Shown in pieces: positions 1 through 8,286 of a stretch of 64,000 nucleotides of DNA. The position numbers and the translations under genes are program-made. How positions within the stretch are numbered: the stretch's first letter is position 1; each line of letters begins with the position of its first letter. The notes beneath the pieces are model-generated. The model was not told where the DNA came from, searched no databases, and was given only the letters and a program-made list of their open reading frames with translations. Source of the stretch: Bacteroidota bacterium (GTDB lineage: Bacteria > Bacteroidota > Bacteroidia > Flavobacteriales_D > Crocinitomicaceae); contig JAJRQK010000047.1 of NCBI GenBank assembly GCA_024280295.1, forward strand, positions 1-64,000. Direction: 5' to 3'.

Positions 1-121
1 AGTCGATTGTTTGGCTCTCACATTCGGAGTAAATCCTGTACATAAAAGCATCTTGTTTTAGTTGAATTATTCTTGGTGCAATATCATAAACACTCCGAAA
101 AGCAACACGACGGTTCTCCAC
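1..121 (-). CDS. Possible 5' part of a gene running off the left edge
   Basis: On the minus strand a reading frame stays open from a GTG at 121 to the window edge (about 40 codons, for example ENRRVAFRSVYD followed by IAPRIIQLKQDAFMYRIYSE). It starts just downstream of the yigZ stop in the same orientation. The residue mix looks protein-like, but the stretch is short, the start is uncertain (GTG or none) and no family is recognised. It could be chance or a gene remnant. Confidence 0.25.
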   Translation of the reverse strand, partial: MENRRVAFRSVYDIAPRIIQLKQDAFMYRIYSECESQTID

Positions 122-144
122 ACAGCTGCATGACTGCCAACATA

Positions 145-759
145 CTAATATATTCCAATACTTTCTATTTCCAAAGTTTCAAGAGAACATAATTCGTCAC
201 GAATTAATTCAGCACTATCCATCGGCAGATTCGTTTTTAGCTTGCAACTCAGTTCAAATACTTTCTCAACCATTTCTAGTCGATACTTCTTCAAGATATT
301 CATTACTCTAACCATTACGTTATATTCGAATTCAATTATTATCCACTCGAATACTTCTCGCTCTAAAATTTCAGAAGTATTTAATGCCTCCTTTGCTGCC
401 GTTCTATATGCACTAATCAACCCGCCAACTCCTAATTTCGTTCCGCCATAATACCTAACAACCACAACCAGAACATTCGTCACTTCAAAAGACTGTAATT
501 GTCCAAGAATAGGTGCACCAGCAGAATTAGAAGGTTCTCCATCATCATTTGCTCTGTAAACATCACCTTTCAAGCCAAAACGGTAAGCATAGCACCAATG
601 CCTAGCTTGATGATGTTCTCTTTCAATTTGTGATAGAAGTTTTTTAGCTAACTCAGGAGATGTACATGGTAAAGCTATTCCAATAAACTTAGACCCCTTC
701 TCCTTATATTGCCCTTCAGACCGACCAGAAATTGTTAAATATGAATATTTCCCCTTCAA
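145..759 (-). CDS. yigZ: YigZ/IMPACT family protein
   Basis: The 204-residue product matches the YigZ/IMPACT family in length and motifs. An N-terminal IMPACT domain (about residues 10-125) carries DDGEPSNSAGAPIL and VVVRYYGGTKLGVGGL, the two most conserved stretches of the family. A ferredoxin-fold-like C-terminal part follows (about 140-204). Bacterial members are cytosolic; their biochemical role is poorly defined, and eukaryotic IMPACT is linked to translation control through GCN2. It is transcribed away from the lipoprotein gene at 790, with a 30-base divergent gap. The family call is firm; the function is not known. Confidence 0.93.
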   Translation of the reverse strand: MKGKYSYLTISGRSEGQYKEKGSKFIGIALPCTSPELAKKLLSQIEREHHQARHWCYAYRFGLKGDVYRANDDGEPSNSAGAPILGQLQSFEVTNVLVVVVRYYGGTKLGVGGLISAYRTAAKEALNTSEILEREVFEWIIIEFEYNVMVRVMNILKKYRLEMVEKVFELSCKLKTNLPMDSAELIRDELCSLETLEIESIGIY

Positions 760-789
760 TTTGATTACTTTGCTACAAATAGAATAATA

Positions 790-1311
790 ATGCGCATCCT
801 ATATTTACTCATTGCAATGTTAACCATTTTTTCCTCGTGTAAGAAGAAAGAAGAAATTGTAGATCTTTGTACAAATGGATTTCTTGACCCAGGCGAGACC
901 ACTCCAGACTGCGGAGGGAATTGTCCACCATGCACTGCAACCCAGTCTGAGGTATTTTCTGTGATTTTGAATGGCGTGCAAACTGCCATGAATTATCGGT
1001 CATTGTTCTATGATGGATCAGCGTGGAGCTTACAAATGGCTAACGATTCAATCTCAATGCAGGTTAGCCTCGGAACGAGTGGTGTAGTCCAAACTGCAAA
1101 CATTCCTACTGTTGGAACTTATTGCTATTTGAACGGCACAGAATTCCCAATTCAACAAAATGGGACCTATTCAATTAGTGAACACAGTGTTTCCCAGCAA
1201 ACGATGAGTGGTTTCTTCGCCATTGACTTTGTTGTGCAATTACCAACCGTCCCAATAACATACGATACACTTTCATTTATAGGTGGGCAATTCGCATTCT
1301 TCAGTTATTGA
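790..1311 (+). CDS. Lipoprotein with Cys-rich CGGNCPPC-type motif
   Basis: The 173-residue product begins with a lipoprotein signal: a hydrophobic stretch, then the lipobox-like IFSSC followed by KKKEE, so it is probably anchored in a membrane by an acylated Cys16. Directly after comes a CTNGFLDPGETTPDCGG-NCPPC stretch. This short Cys/Gly motif is common in Bacteroidota surface lipoproteins and is likely a small disulfide or metal-stabilised module. The rest is predicted beta-rich, without a family I recognise. A TTACTTTG sequence just upstream is one mismatch from the -7 consensus. The end overlaps the convergent gene at 1305 by 7 bases. Confidence 0.8.
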   Translation: MRILYLLIAMLTIFSSCKKKEEIVDLCTNGFLDPGETTPDCGGNCPPCTATQSEVFSVILNGVQTAMNYRSLFYDGSAWSLQMANDSISMQVSLGTSGVVQTANIPTVGTYCYLNGTEFPIQQNGTYSISEHSVSQQTMSGFFAIDFVVQLPTVPITYDTLSFIGGQFAFFSY

Positions 1312-1538
1312 ACTTGAATTTCTTCAAAGCCATCTTGAAAAACTGCTCTAATGGACTCAGAATGGCGGGCAGACTTAGGATCATGACATATTTCTAAGGA
1401 CTTGGAAAAGAATGGGTCACCCTTGTTTTTTTTATGTTTTACGAATAAAGTGAGGTTACGATCGAAGACCATATTACCACAGTGACGCCCCACAGGAGGA
1501 ACGGATTTTTTAATTGTCAATTCAAAACGCATTTTCAA
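1305..1538 (-). CDS. Small basic hypothetical protein
   Basis: A 77-residue ORF, convergent with the lipoprotein gene and overlapping its end by 7 bases. The likely start is the first Met or the one two codons later (MRFELTIKK). It is rich in Lys/Arg/His with two Cys (GRHCGN, LEICHD) and has no signal peptide or membrane segment. No family is recognised. It fills an otherwise empty interval and its residue use looks natural, which argues for a real gene, but a chance ORF is possible. Confidence 0.5.
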   Translation of the reverse strand: MKMRFELTIKKSVPPVGRHCGNMVFDRNLTLFVKHKKNKGDPFFSKSLEICHDPKSARHSESIRAVFQDGFEEIQVQ

Positions 1539-1603
1539 TATTTCAAAATACTAAACTCTATAGTACATCCAGATGAATTACTGACTCAATTTAATAATAT
1601 AGA

Positions 1604-2308
1604 TTAGAGTTCTCTATCGTGAAACTCTTTTGTCAACTCAATGTACTCTTGGGTATAACTTCCATTCGCAGTACGAATTGTAAAGCTTTCTTTGATTGGC
1701 TTAGGTTTCTGTCTTGAGAAACAATAAATCACGCGTTTAACAGCATCATTCTCTTTACCATATATTTCAATGAATCGAATCATTGACAAGTTGAATTTGC
1801 TACATGCACATATCCACTTCTCACTATTTTCACTTGGTACAATGATCCAGAAGTTCCCATTTAAGGAGAGCAATTCATTTACTTTTGCAACAAGTTCGTT
1901 TAATGGCAAGAAAGCTTCGTGTCTTGTAGTTGCTTTTCGAAGATTCACATTTCGTAACGAATCTTGATAAAAAGGAGGATTTGAGAAAATCAAGTCATAA
2001 TTTTTGCCGTTATGAAATGACAAAACATCTTGCTGATAAGCATTTAAACGTTCTGACCAGGAAGAGTTATTGAAATTTTGCTTTGCTTCAACTACTGATT
2101 CAGAATCGATATCAAGCGCATCGATGATCAACTCTAAATTTCGCTGTGCTAGCATGAGTGATAAAACACCCGTGCCTGTTCCGATGTCAAGTCCACGCAA
2201 TTTACCATCGCCTTCAATAAACGCTCCAAGTAGCATCGCATCCGTTCCGACTTTCATCGTTGCTCTATCTTGTTCTGCAATAAAATGTTTGAATTTAAAG
2301 GCTGGCAT
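1604..2308 (-). CDS. trmN6: tRNA1(Val) (adenine-37-N6)-methyltransferase, TrmN6/YfiC family
   Basis: A class I SAM-dependent methyltransferase of about 234 residues. Motif I reads GLDIGTGTGVLSL (about residues 39-51) and the catalytic motif IV is NPPF (about 110), as in N6-adenine methyltransferases. The opening FKFKHFIAEQDRATMKVGTDA is typical of the YfiC/TrmN6 family, which methylates A37 of tRNA-Val. The ORF track begins at a TTG; I prefer the ATG at 2308, which overlaps the rimM stop as TGATG and implies translational coupling. It is the last gene of the rpsP-rimM-trmN6 operon. Confidence 0.9.
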   Translation of the reverse strand: MPAFKFKHFIAEQDRATMKVGTDAMLLGAFIEGDGKLRGLDIGTGTGVLSLMLAQRNLELIIDALDIDSESVVEAKQNFNNSSWSERLNAYQQDVLSFHNGKNYDLIFSNPPFYQDSLRNVNLRKATTRHEAFLPLNELVAKVNELLSLNGNFWIIVPSENSEKWICACSKFNLSMIRFIEIYGKENDAVKRVIYCFSRQKPKPIKESFTIRTANGSYTQEYIELTKEFHDREL

Positions 2309-2841
2309 CAACCTAAACCTAAGTATAACTCGATCAATCCATCTGGAGTAATGATGTGCAACTCCTTTTTAGCTCGATCTACTTTTTGAACAACACCTTC
2401 AATAAGAGGTACTAGAATTTCCTTATCTCCTTTTTGAATTTGAAGTAGCGGATTTGCCTTTAAATCAATCACAGCATCAAGAATTCCAACATCACCGTGA
2501 ACGGAGTCGATAACCTTGAAGCCAACTACCTCATGATCATAGAAATTATTCCCCTTTAATTCTGGAAGAATCTCAGCAGGAAGGTAAACGGGCTTACGAA
2601 GAAGTTTCTTTGCGTAGTTTTCATCAGTAACGCCTTCAAATGTAACCACTGCAAATCCTTTCGTGGACATCCGAATAGATTCAATAAAGAATGGTGTCAA
2701 GTTATTATCTATGTCAATAAAAACGGCATCCAAATTCGAGTAATCAAATGGATTAGTAACGTCCAAAAACAGCGAAACCCCACCTTTATATCCGTGGAGT
2801 TTCGCAATATGACCTAAATGAAAGCAATCTGCTTTGTTCAT
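2308..2841 (-). CDS. rimM: Ribosome maturation factor RimM
   Basis: The 177-residue product fits RimM, the 16S rRNA processing factor that binds S19 and helps assemble the 30S head. The N-terminal beta-barrel starts near HLGHIAKLHGYKGGVSLFLD and the PRC-barrel half contains FYDHEVVGFKVID and LLQIQKGDKEILVPL. It follows rpsP after 10 bases and couples by TGATG to trmN6. The rpsP-rimM order is conserved in many bacteria. In E. coli the operon continues with trmD and rplS; here trmN6 takes that place. Confidence 0.95.
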   Translation of the reverse strand: MNKADCFHLGHIAKLHGYKGGVSLFLDVTNPFDYSNLDAVFIDIDNNLTPFFIESIRMSTKGFAVVTFEGVTDENYAKKLLRKPVYLPAEILPELKGNNFYDHEVVGFKVIDSVHGDVGILDAVIDLKANPLLQIQKGDKEILVPLIEGVVQKVDRAKKELHIITPDGLIELYLGLG

Positions 2842-2851
2842 TTATTCAATG

Positions 2852-3538
2852 TTATTTAGCCTCTGATTTTGATTCTTCTTCAGCTTTTGGCTCTTCTTTA
2901 GCAGGAGTTTCTTCTTTTACTTCTTCAGCTGCTGGAGTTTCCTCAGCTACTGCCTCTACTGGAGCTTCTTCTTTCGTTTCTTCAACAACTGGAGTTTCCT
3001 CAGTAGTAGCTTCTGTTGTTCCCTCATTAGAAGTAACCTCTGCCTCAACTGTTTCTGTTACAGGTGCAACTTCTTCAACTGGAGCATTTTTCTCAGCAAT
3101 TACCTTAGCACGTGCATCTTTAATTGCTGTTTCAGCTTTCATTCGATCTGCTTTTGCTTTGTCAGCTGCAGATGATAAAGTATCAACTTTACCTTGAACT
3201 TTTGTTTCTTTCTCTTCTAGCCATTTCGCAAATTTCTCTTCTGCTTGTTCTGCTGTTAGAGCACCTTTTTCCACTCCTTTAAGTAAATGATTCTTGTGAA
3301 GGATTCCTTTGTAAGAAAGAAGTGCACGTGCCGTATCTGACATTTCAGCTCCAGCTTGTACCCAATGCAACGTACGCTCGAAATTCAATTCGATTGTTGC
3401 TGGATTTGTGTTTGGGTTGTACGTCCCTAATTTCTCGATGAATCGCCCATCTCTCTTTGCACGGCTATCCGCTGCTACCATGTGGTAGAATGGTTTTCCT
3501 TTCTTTCCGTGTCTCTGTAATCTAATTTTAGTTGCCAT
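2852..3538 (-). CDS. rpsP: 30S ribosomal protein S16 with long acidic C-terminal tail
   Basis: The first roughly 80 residues are a standard S16 (starting [20 protein letters not shown], then [11 protein letters not shown]). The full protein is 228 residues against about 80-90 for most S16 proteins. After a helical Lys/Ala-rich stretch (about 100-150) there is a low-complexity tail of repeated Glu-Ala-Pro-Val-Thr units (such as [14 protein letters not shown]). Extended S16 tails are known in Bacteroidota, but their function is not established. It is the first gene of the operon with rimM and trmN6. A perfect -7 element lies about 60 bases upstream. Confidence 0.96.
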   Translation of the reverse strand: MATKIRLQRHGKKGKPFYHMVAADSRAKRDGRFIEKLGTYNPNTNPATIELNFERTLHWVQAGAEMSDTARALLSYKGILHKNHLLKGVEKGALTAEQAEEKFAKWLEEKETKVQGKVDTLSSAADKAKADRMKAETAIKDARAKVIAEKNAPVEEVAPVTETVEAEVTSNEGTTEATTEETPVVEETKEEAPVEAVAEETPAAEEVKEETPAKEEPKAEEESKSEAK

Positions 3539-3597
3539 AGTTGCTTTTTATTGTTCTGGGTTCGAAACCCTTGTTAATAAATGAATTATTTGGAGCG

Positions 3598-3605
3598 CAA
3601 AGATA
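3598..3605 (-). promoter_or_regulatory. Bacteroidota -7 promoter element for the rpsP operon
   Basis: On the minus strand this reads TATCTTTG, a perfect match to TAnnTTTG. It predicts a leader of roughly 50 bases for rpsP. The leader holds a small GGGTT-CGA-AACCC hairpin (3558-3570), which might be a control element but is short. Confidence 0.6.
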
Positions 3606-3710
3606 GTAGTAATATTCAAAATATCGCTTGATCTGCTGTTATTTCTTAATAAATAAAAAGAAATTAAATTCACTCAAGTTCAAGTCTTTTTAAATTTAGT
3701 AATTTCAAGT

Positions 3711-4724
3711 ATGCAAAAAGACCATCAAGCCGTCATATTTGAGATTATCAAACGGAAAATCAACAAGACGGAATCTCTTGGAGATGCGGTTGGAGAAGTA
3801 CTTTCACTCAGTCAGGATGCCGTTTACCGAAGATATCGTGGTGAAACACTTCTCACTATTTATGAACTTGAAAAATTATGTGCGCACTACTCTATCTCCA
3901 TGGATGCACTCTTTGAGTCCAATGATTGTAAAGTTATTTTCGACTTTCAACCCTTAGGAAACTTCGATTATACCTTAGAGGGTTATATGGAAACCATGGC
4001 GGCAGGATTTAAGCAGATCAAGGCACAGAAAGGTTCTAAACTAATGCTCTCTATCAATAACACACACTTTTTGCAGCTTTTGAATTTCCCTCATTTGGTT
4101 CGATTCAAACTTTATTTTTGGGCTCGCACTTATTTAAACGTGAAAGAATATCAAGGCAAGCAATTTGCACATCAAAAAATAACAGAAGCAACCATTACTC
4201 CTGGTTGGGAAATTTTACGCGCTTATATTAGCATACCGTCAAAAGAATTGTTTGATCCAGATTTTTTTCGTGGATTCACACGAGAGATACTCTATTATTT
4301 CAATGCACGGCTCTTCGAAGATCCATCCTATGCCGTATTCTTACTTGGCCATCTACTACAATGTGTTAGTCATATTAAAGAACAAGCATCAATAGGAAGA
4401 AAATTCATAGTGAAGACAGCACCTCCTGCCAATGGAAATGAATATGAGGTCTATTTGAATGACACTCTAAATGGAAGCGCCTCTACTTATTACAAAACTG
4501 GCGAGCATGAGGGTTTCTATATGGCACACAATATTATGAACACTATTCATACCACGGACAAAAACTATGTTTCTGATAGTTTGAATGTACTTGAGCGTCA
4601 ATTTGCAAATTCAAGTATGATTAGCGGAGTCAATGAAAAGGAACGAAATAATTTTTTCCACAAACTTGAAATCAGTATTAAGAAAGCAATAGCACAGGTG
4701 GAATTGGAACTGATGGAAGAGTGA
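3711..4724 (+). CDS. Predicted HTH-like regulator, family unrecognised
   Basis: The 337-residue cytosolic protein starts with a helix-turn-helix-like segment: an unstructured start, then SLGDAVGEVLSLSQDAVYRRYRGE, then TLLTIYELEKLCAHYSISMDALF (about residues 22-65). This resembles an XRE-like fold in which the recognition helix would cover SQDAVYRRYRGE. The remaining 270 residues form an alpha-rich domain without known motifs (FDFQPLGNFDYTLEGYMETM, a central WARTYLNVKEYQGKQ). It stands alone between the rpsP operon and a 400-base gap. A role as a ligand- or partner-controlled DNA-binding protein is inference. Confidence 0.7.
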   Translation: MQKDHQAVIFEIIKRKINKTESLGDAVGEVLSLSQDAVYRRYRGETLLTIYELEKLCAHYSISMDALFESNDCKVIFDFQPLGNFDYTLEGYMETMAAGFKQIKAQKGSKLMLSINNTHFLQLLNFPHLVRFKLYFWARTYLNVKEYQGKQFAHQKITEATITPGWEILRAYISIPSKELFDPDFFRGFTREILYYFNARLFEDPSYAVFLLGHLLQCVSHIKEQASIGRKFIVKTAPPANGNEYEVYLNDTLNGSASTYYKTGEHEGFYMAHNIMNTIHTTDKNYVSDSLNVLERQFANSSMISGVNEKERNNFFHKLEISIKKAIAQVELELMEE

Positions 4725-4814
4725 ATTAGAAATTTAGGCCACACGGTTTTTAGACATAAAATTGACAAATTTGCGATTTCGATCGCTAAGAAGTAATCCT
4801 TTTCTTTGGATGCT

Positions 4815-4906
4815 TTAACGGGCTATCCGCTATATCTTTTTACTTATGAGCTTCAAGAATATCAGCTCGAAATTAAAAAGGATGCCGTTCCTATTCACTA
4901 GCACGA
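4815..4906 (+). repeat. REP-like intergenic element with nested hairpin
   Basis: The 407-base gap 4725-5131 holds one structured stretch. It begins ACGGGCTATCCGCT, and has ATCTTTTTA (4834-4842) paired with TAAAAAGGAT (4874-4883, one bulge). Inside that is a perfect GAGCT/AGCTC stem (4848-4852 with 4864-4868), and CCTATTCACTAGC follows. The edges resemble a dispersed intergenic repeat I recall from Flavobacteriia genomes (GGGCTATCCGCT ... AAAAGGAT ... CCTAGC), here diverged. That match is from memory. The rest of the gap shows no gene or tRNA. Confidence 0.45.
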
Positions 4907-5104
4907 AATTCGTTTCAGTACTACTACCTCATCTATTTCAATTCAGTTGCTATCATTATATGCGCTATTGACTAATAAATAGATCAGTAACTCCAAGTTA
5001 GTTATCTGAAAGCCAACTTATCATCCATTTTCACCACTTGTGAAATTCGCAAGTATATAATTTTCACACGTGCAATTCAGTAGTCATAGCCAAAGGAGTG
5101 CCCC

Positions 5105-5112
5105 TACATTTG
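5105..5112 (+). promoter_or_regulatory. -7 promoter element for the 5132 gene
   Basis: TACATTTG matches TAnnTTTG perfectly and ends 19 bases before the ATG at 5132, giving a leader of about 12-15 bases. No clear -33 TTG box stands at ideal spacing. Confidence 0.5.
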
Positions 5113-5131
5113 TTCTATAAAAACAAACGTT

Positions 5132-6355
5132 ATGAAAAATAGAATTAAAGCAAAATTAGCACTTGCAATTATCAGCATGTTAGGTTCAAACACTTATGCA
5201 CAAAACAACCTTCCCACAATTGCTGTGGCAAGCCCACAAGTTAGCGGGTTGAAAATCGAACAAATAACTGCCGAAAAAATATTAAGAATCGAAACTGCAA
5301 AACTCGGTAAATACAATGTCTACGATCAGTTTGATATGGCTGATGCATATATAAAAGATTCTAACTATCGATTTAACTGTCAAAGTAAGACATGTCTAAT
5401 TTCCTTAGGCAAGGAGCTTGATGTAGATTACATCATATCAGGGAGTTATGACCGATTAGGACAAAAAATCGTCATCAACCTTAAACTTATCGATGTTAGA
5501 ACAGAAAAGGTTGCGGAAACAAGCATGATTGAATTCGATGACCAAGTAGTTGAATTACAAAGAATGACAGAAACTGTTCTCAAGAAAATGCACGACATGG
5601 AAATGCCAAAAGCAGTTACCGATCGATTAAACTTTCAGAATGAGCCAATCACAACGGATAATGTTGGTAAAATAAGTAACGCAGGTCCCAGAGTTGGGTA
5701 TGCTGTAATGACTGGGTCCGCAAGAGATTTTGCCATGCGTGACTCAAGAAGAGGAGGACTTGACATATTCCCAGGGATGAGCATGATTGGTTACCAGTTC
5801 GAGGGACAATATGTAGGAACAGAAAACTTTTCAGCACTGATTGAAGTATTTGCTAACGTATGGGGAATGGAACAAGGTAAATTTATTCCTTCGCTCAACT
5901 TAATGAATGGATTACGATTTGGAGATGCAGGATGGGAAATTGCCTTTGGTCCTGGAATTGGCATCAAGAAAACATCTTTTGGATTTTTCGATGATAAAGG
6001 TTTATTTGGCGAATCAGGACAGTATTTTTCTGATAAAGATTGGAGAACTTACGCAGATGCGACCTATGGACATGATCCAACTTATCAAGATGAATTTGGA
6101 ATTTTTCACCGCCCTACTCCAACGAACGTAGAATCATCATACAATCTTGATGAGCGTCATGTAGATACAAGAGGAAGTTACCAAATAAGTACACACTTTG
6201 TAGTTGGAGCAGGACGAACATTTCGCTCAGGAGCATTAAGTATTCCCGTAAACTTCTTCTACTCATTCCAGAAGAAAGGTGGATTAGCTGGCTTTAGTAT
6301 TGGAATCAATATCGTTAAGGCAAAATCTCAAATCAAAACACGAACAGATATCTAG
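5132..6355 (+). CDS. Secreted CsgG/FlgO-like protein with beta-rich C-terminal region
   Basis: The 407-residue product has a signal peptide (cleavage near NTYAQ-NN). Residues about 25-160 read like the CsgG/FlgO/TolB-N class of envelope domains: IAVASPQVSGLKIEQ, then a Cys-x-Ser-x-x-Cys pair (CQSKTC), then DVDYIISGSYDRLGQKIVINLKLIDV. The C-terminal 220 residues are rich in Gly and aromatic residues with alternating hydrophobic strands and end near FSYQ-like strands (NFFYSFQKKGGLAGFSIGIN), suggesting an outer-membrane beta-barrel or a beta-sandwich. It is a single-gene unit with its own -7 element and terminator. Exact role unknown. Confidence 0.75.
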   Translation: MKNRIKAKLALAIISMLGSNTYAQNNLPTIAVASPQVSGLKIEQITAEKILRIETAKLGKYNVYDQFDMADAYIKDSNYRFNCQSKTCLISLGKELDVDYIISGSYDRLGQKIVINLKLIDVRTEKVAETSMIEFDDQVVELQRMTETVLKKMHDMEMPKAVTDRLNFQNEPITTDNVGKISNAGPRVGYAVMTGSARDFAMRDSRRGGLDIFPGMSMIGYQFEGQYVGTENFSALIEVFANVWGMEQGKFIPSLNLMNGLRFGDAGWEIAFGPGIGIKKTSFGFFDDKGLFGESGQYFSDKDWRTYADATYGHDPTYQDEFGIFHRPTPTNVESSYNLDERHVDTRGSYQISTHFVVGAGRTFRSGALSIPVNFFYSFQKKGGLAGFSIGINIVKAKSQIKTRTDI

Positions 6356-6384
6356 CCTAACACTAATTGAATTGTTTTTCATAG

Positions 6385-6420
6385 CTGATCTTCTGGTAAA
6401 ACAGGAGGTCAGTTATTTTT
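6385..6420 (+). terminator. Intrinsic terminator after the 5132 gene
   Basis: An 11-bp stem, CTGATCTTCTG with CAGGAGGTCAG (two G-U pairs) around a six-base loop, is followed by TTATTTTT. It lies 30 bases past the stop codon. Confidence 0.75.
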
Positions 6421-6431
6421 GTATGATACTA

Positions 6432-6791
6432 TCACAAGCCTAAATCTAAGGCTTCAGAGACTAAAAACTTTAATGCTTTTTTATTAATCTCATTGAGATT
6501 TACAATTTTATAGGTTCTAGCTTTTACTCCATCCCCTTTCAACAATCCATCAGAATTTTTCAAGGACGCACCTTCCATAAAAAGCAGCGTAATATGAGCC
6601 TTGGCAACTCTAAATCCACAAATATTTTTTTTATTAAAAAAAGCAATGCTCCCCCATTTAATGTCTTCTTGCATTCTTTCGTCAGTGTTAAGAACAACTT
6701 CTCGAATTGCTAAGACAATTTCTTTTTGAAAATCTGTTAACCCATTGACATAATCTTTAATCTCTTTATTTTTTATTTTCTTCATCTCCAT
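6432..6791 (-). CDS. DUF1801 (YdhG-like) domain protein
   Basis: A small cytosolic protein of about 119 residues. The pattern VNGLTDFQKEIVLAIREVVLNT, MQEDIKWGSIAFFNKKNICGF and HITLLFMEGASL matches the DUF1801/YdhG family, whose members have an SCP2-unrelated alpha/beta fold of uncertain function. I prefer the ATG at 6791 or 6785 (MEMKKIKNKE) to the 6818 start of the ORF track, whose first residues look unlike the family. It overlaps the upstream membrane-protein gene by about 26 bases, so the two are likely cotranscribed. Confidence 0.8.
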   Translation of the reverse strand: MEMKKIKNKEIKDYVNGLTDFQKEIVLAIREVVLNTDERMQEDIKWGSIAFFNKKNICGFRVAKAHITLLFMEGASLKNSDGLLKGDGVKARTYKIVNLNEINKKALKFLVSEALDLGL

Positions 6792-7188
6792 TATTTCTAA
6801 AATTAAATATAACTGCAAGAATTAACCCCATGATTCCACCTATAATCAGATGCGCCATACTATTCAAAATAAAGATAGAATTAAAGTCAACTAGCCAAAT
6901 ACTTCTTACTACAATACCCGTAGGAATAAACATAATACTTGATAGTATCACACCAAAAACAAATGCTCTCACAAATGATTTGTGCTGTCTAAAATAATAA
7001 GGGAATAGATATACAAAGCCCAATGCAAAAATAAAATGGTTAAGCATTAACCCCATATAGTTCATTCCCTCTCTTCTAAAACTAACCATGTTAGCGTTAT
7101 CTGAGATCATATACCAAATGGTTGTTAAAAGATTACTGACTAAAAATAAGAGAAGAACAGCTAAAACCACTTTTTTCAAACCCATCAT
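6766..7188 (-). CDS. Small four-helix membrane protein, unknown function
   Basis: The 140-residue product has four predicted membrane helices: VVLAVLLLFLVSNLLTTIWY, MGLMLNHFIFALGFVYLFPYYF, AFVFGVILSSIMFIPTGIVV and LNSMAHLIIGGIMGLILAVIF. A short basic/acidic cytosolic tail follows (NNGDEENKK). A conserved-looking His in helix 2 and another in helix 4 may matter. No family is assigned with confidence. It overlaps the DUF1801 gene, so the pair is probably one transcript, divergent from the AraC-type regulator at 7261, which may control it (inference from position). Confidence 0.75.
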   Translation of the reverse strand: MMGLKKVVLAVLLLFLVSNLLTTIWYMISDNANMVSFRREGMNYMGLMLNHFIFALGFVYLFPYYFRQHKSFVRAFVFGVILSSIMFIPTGIVVRSIWLVDFNSIFILNSMAHLIIGGIMGLILAVIFNFRNNGDEENKK

Positions 7189-7247
7189 TGAATATTATTT
7201 AGTCCAAAATTAGTGCAACCACTTTTTCTTTAATTGACATTTTGTGC

Positions 7248-7255
7248 CATCTTTG
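7248..7255 (+). promoter_or_regulatory. -7-like element of the AraC-type gene
   Basis: CATCTTTG is one mismatch from TAnnTTTG and ends five bases before the ATG at 7261. If used, the transcript would be almost leaderless. It also rules against the upstream TTG start at 7234 given by the ORF track. Confidence 0.4.
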
Positions 7256-7260
7256 TGGAT

Positions 7261-8265
7261 ATGTATTTTTCAAAGACTATTCTACACGACCTAGTTGACT
7301 TTGCAGTTTCTAAAGGAGCTAACAAGGAGTTTGTTCAGCAAAAATTATTAGAAACTGCTCTTGATGAAAAACACATAGACTATGAGGTAATGGTCAAATC
7401 TTTGAACTTTATCGCGCAAGAATTAAAGGATGAAAATTTAGGATTGCATATTGGTGAGCAAGTTTCGTTAAAAGTTACTGCCTACGTAGATAGTTTAATG
7501 CAGTATAGCCCAACATTAGAAAAAGCCTTTGAAAATGCTATAAAGTACAGCAAGCTAATTAGTGATGCTTTAGAATGTGATCTTTCTAAGTCAGAAAAAC
7601 AATATACCGTTCGGTTTGAAGAAAATCCTAATTGGAAGACACATCAAAAAAATGCAAGGATTCAGGTACTGAATTTAACTGTGATCTCAACTTTAAAATC
7701 ATTAATTGCCTATACAAATAGAAAATACATTCCGATTGCTATCCATTTTGGATATGAAAAACCTAAGAGTTTATCGGAATATTATAGGATGTTTAACTGC
7801 TCAATAAAATTTAATCAACCTACTACTGAGATCATATTTAAAAAATATATTTTTGAAAATTCACACAAGAAAACAAATGCTGGATTGCTTGAAAATTTGA
7901 AGGGGAAAGTAGAAAAGGAAATCCAGGAATTAATAATTGAAGATGATACTATCTATCAATTAAAAAAGTCTATCCTAAACAATAAACCCGATAGAATTAA
8001 GATCGAAGATGCTGTTGTAGCATTAAATATATCTAAGCGTACATTGCAACGAAAATTAAACTCATTGAATACCAATTTCAAAAAAATAGAACACCAAATA
8101 CAATTAAGATTACTGAAAACTTATCTTGAAGAAAACACCAAAACAATAGATGAAATAAGTTACCTACTAGGATTTTCAGAAAGTAGTTCGCTCATTCGGT
8201 TTTTTAAAGAGCAAACTGGATTGACCCCAATAAAATATAGAAAATCGTTTTGTAACGAAGTATAA
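7261..8265 (+). CDS. AraC-family transcriptional regulator with Arabinose_bd-like N-terminus
   Basis: About 334 residues from the preferred ATG at 7261. The N-terminal roughly 190 residues (MYFSKTILHDLVDFAVSKGA, ELKDENLGLHIGEQVSLK, ALECDLSKSEKQYTVRFEE) resemble the ligand-binding domain found in OruR/ArgR-like AraC regulators. The C-terminal roughly 100 residues are an AraC DNA-binding domain: VALNISKRTLQRKLNSLNTNF as first HTH and IDEISYLLGFSESSSLIRFF plus TGLTPIKYRK as second. It lies divergent from the membrane protein/DUF1801 pair and 21 bases ahead of the S9 peptidase; either could be the target. Confidence 0.9.
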   Translation: MYFSKTILHDLVDFAVSKGANKEFVQQKLLETALDEKHIDYEVMVKSLNFIAQELKDENLGLHIGEQVSLKVTAYVDSLMQYSPTLEKAFENAIKYSKLISDALECDLSKSEKQYTVRFEENPNWKTHQKNARIQVLNLTVISTLKSLIAYTNRKYIPIAIHFGYEKPKSLSEYYRMFNCSIKFNQPTTEIIFKKYIFENSHKKTNAGLLENLKGKVEKEIQELIIEDDTIYQLKKSILNNKPDRIKIEDAVVALNISKRTLQRKLNSLNTNFKKIEHQIQLRLLKTYLEENTKTIDEISYLLGFSESSSLIRFFKEQTGLTPIKYRKSFCNEV

Positions 8266-8286
8266 AATAATTGTCAAAAAAACACC

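Noticed and set aside
3558-3570. GGGTTCGAAACCC as a possible tRNA T-arm
   Set aside because: No acceptor, D-arm or anticodon stem can be built around it; it is a small leader hairpin before rpsP.
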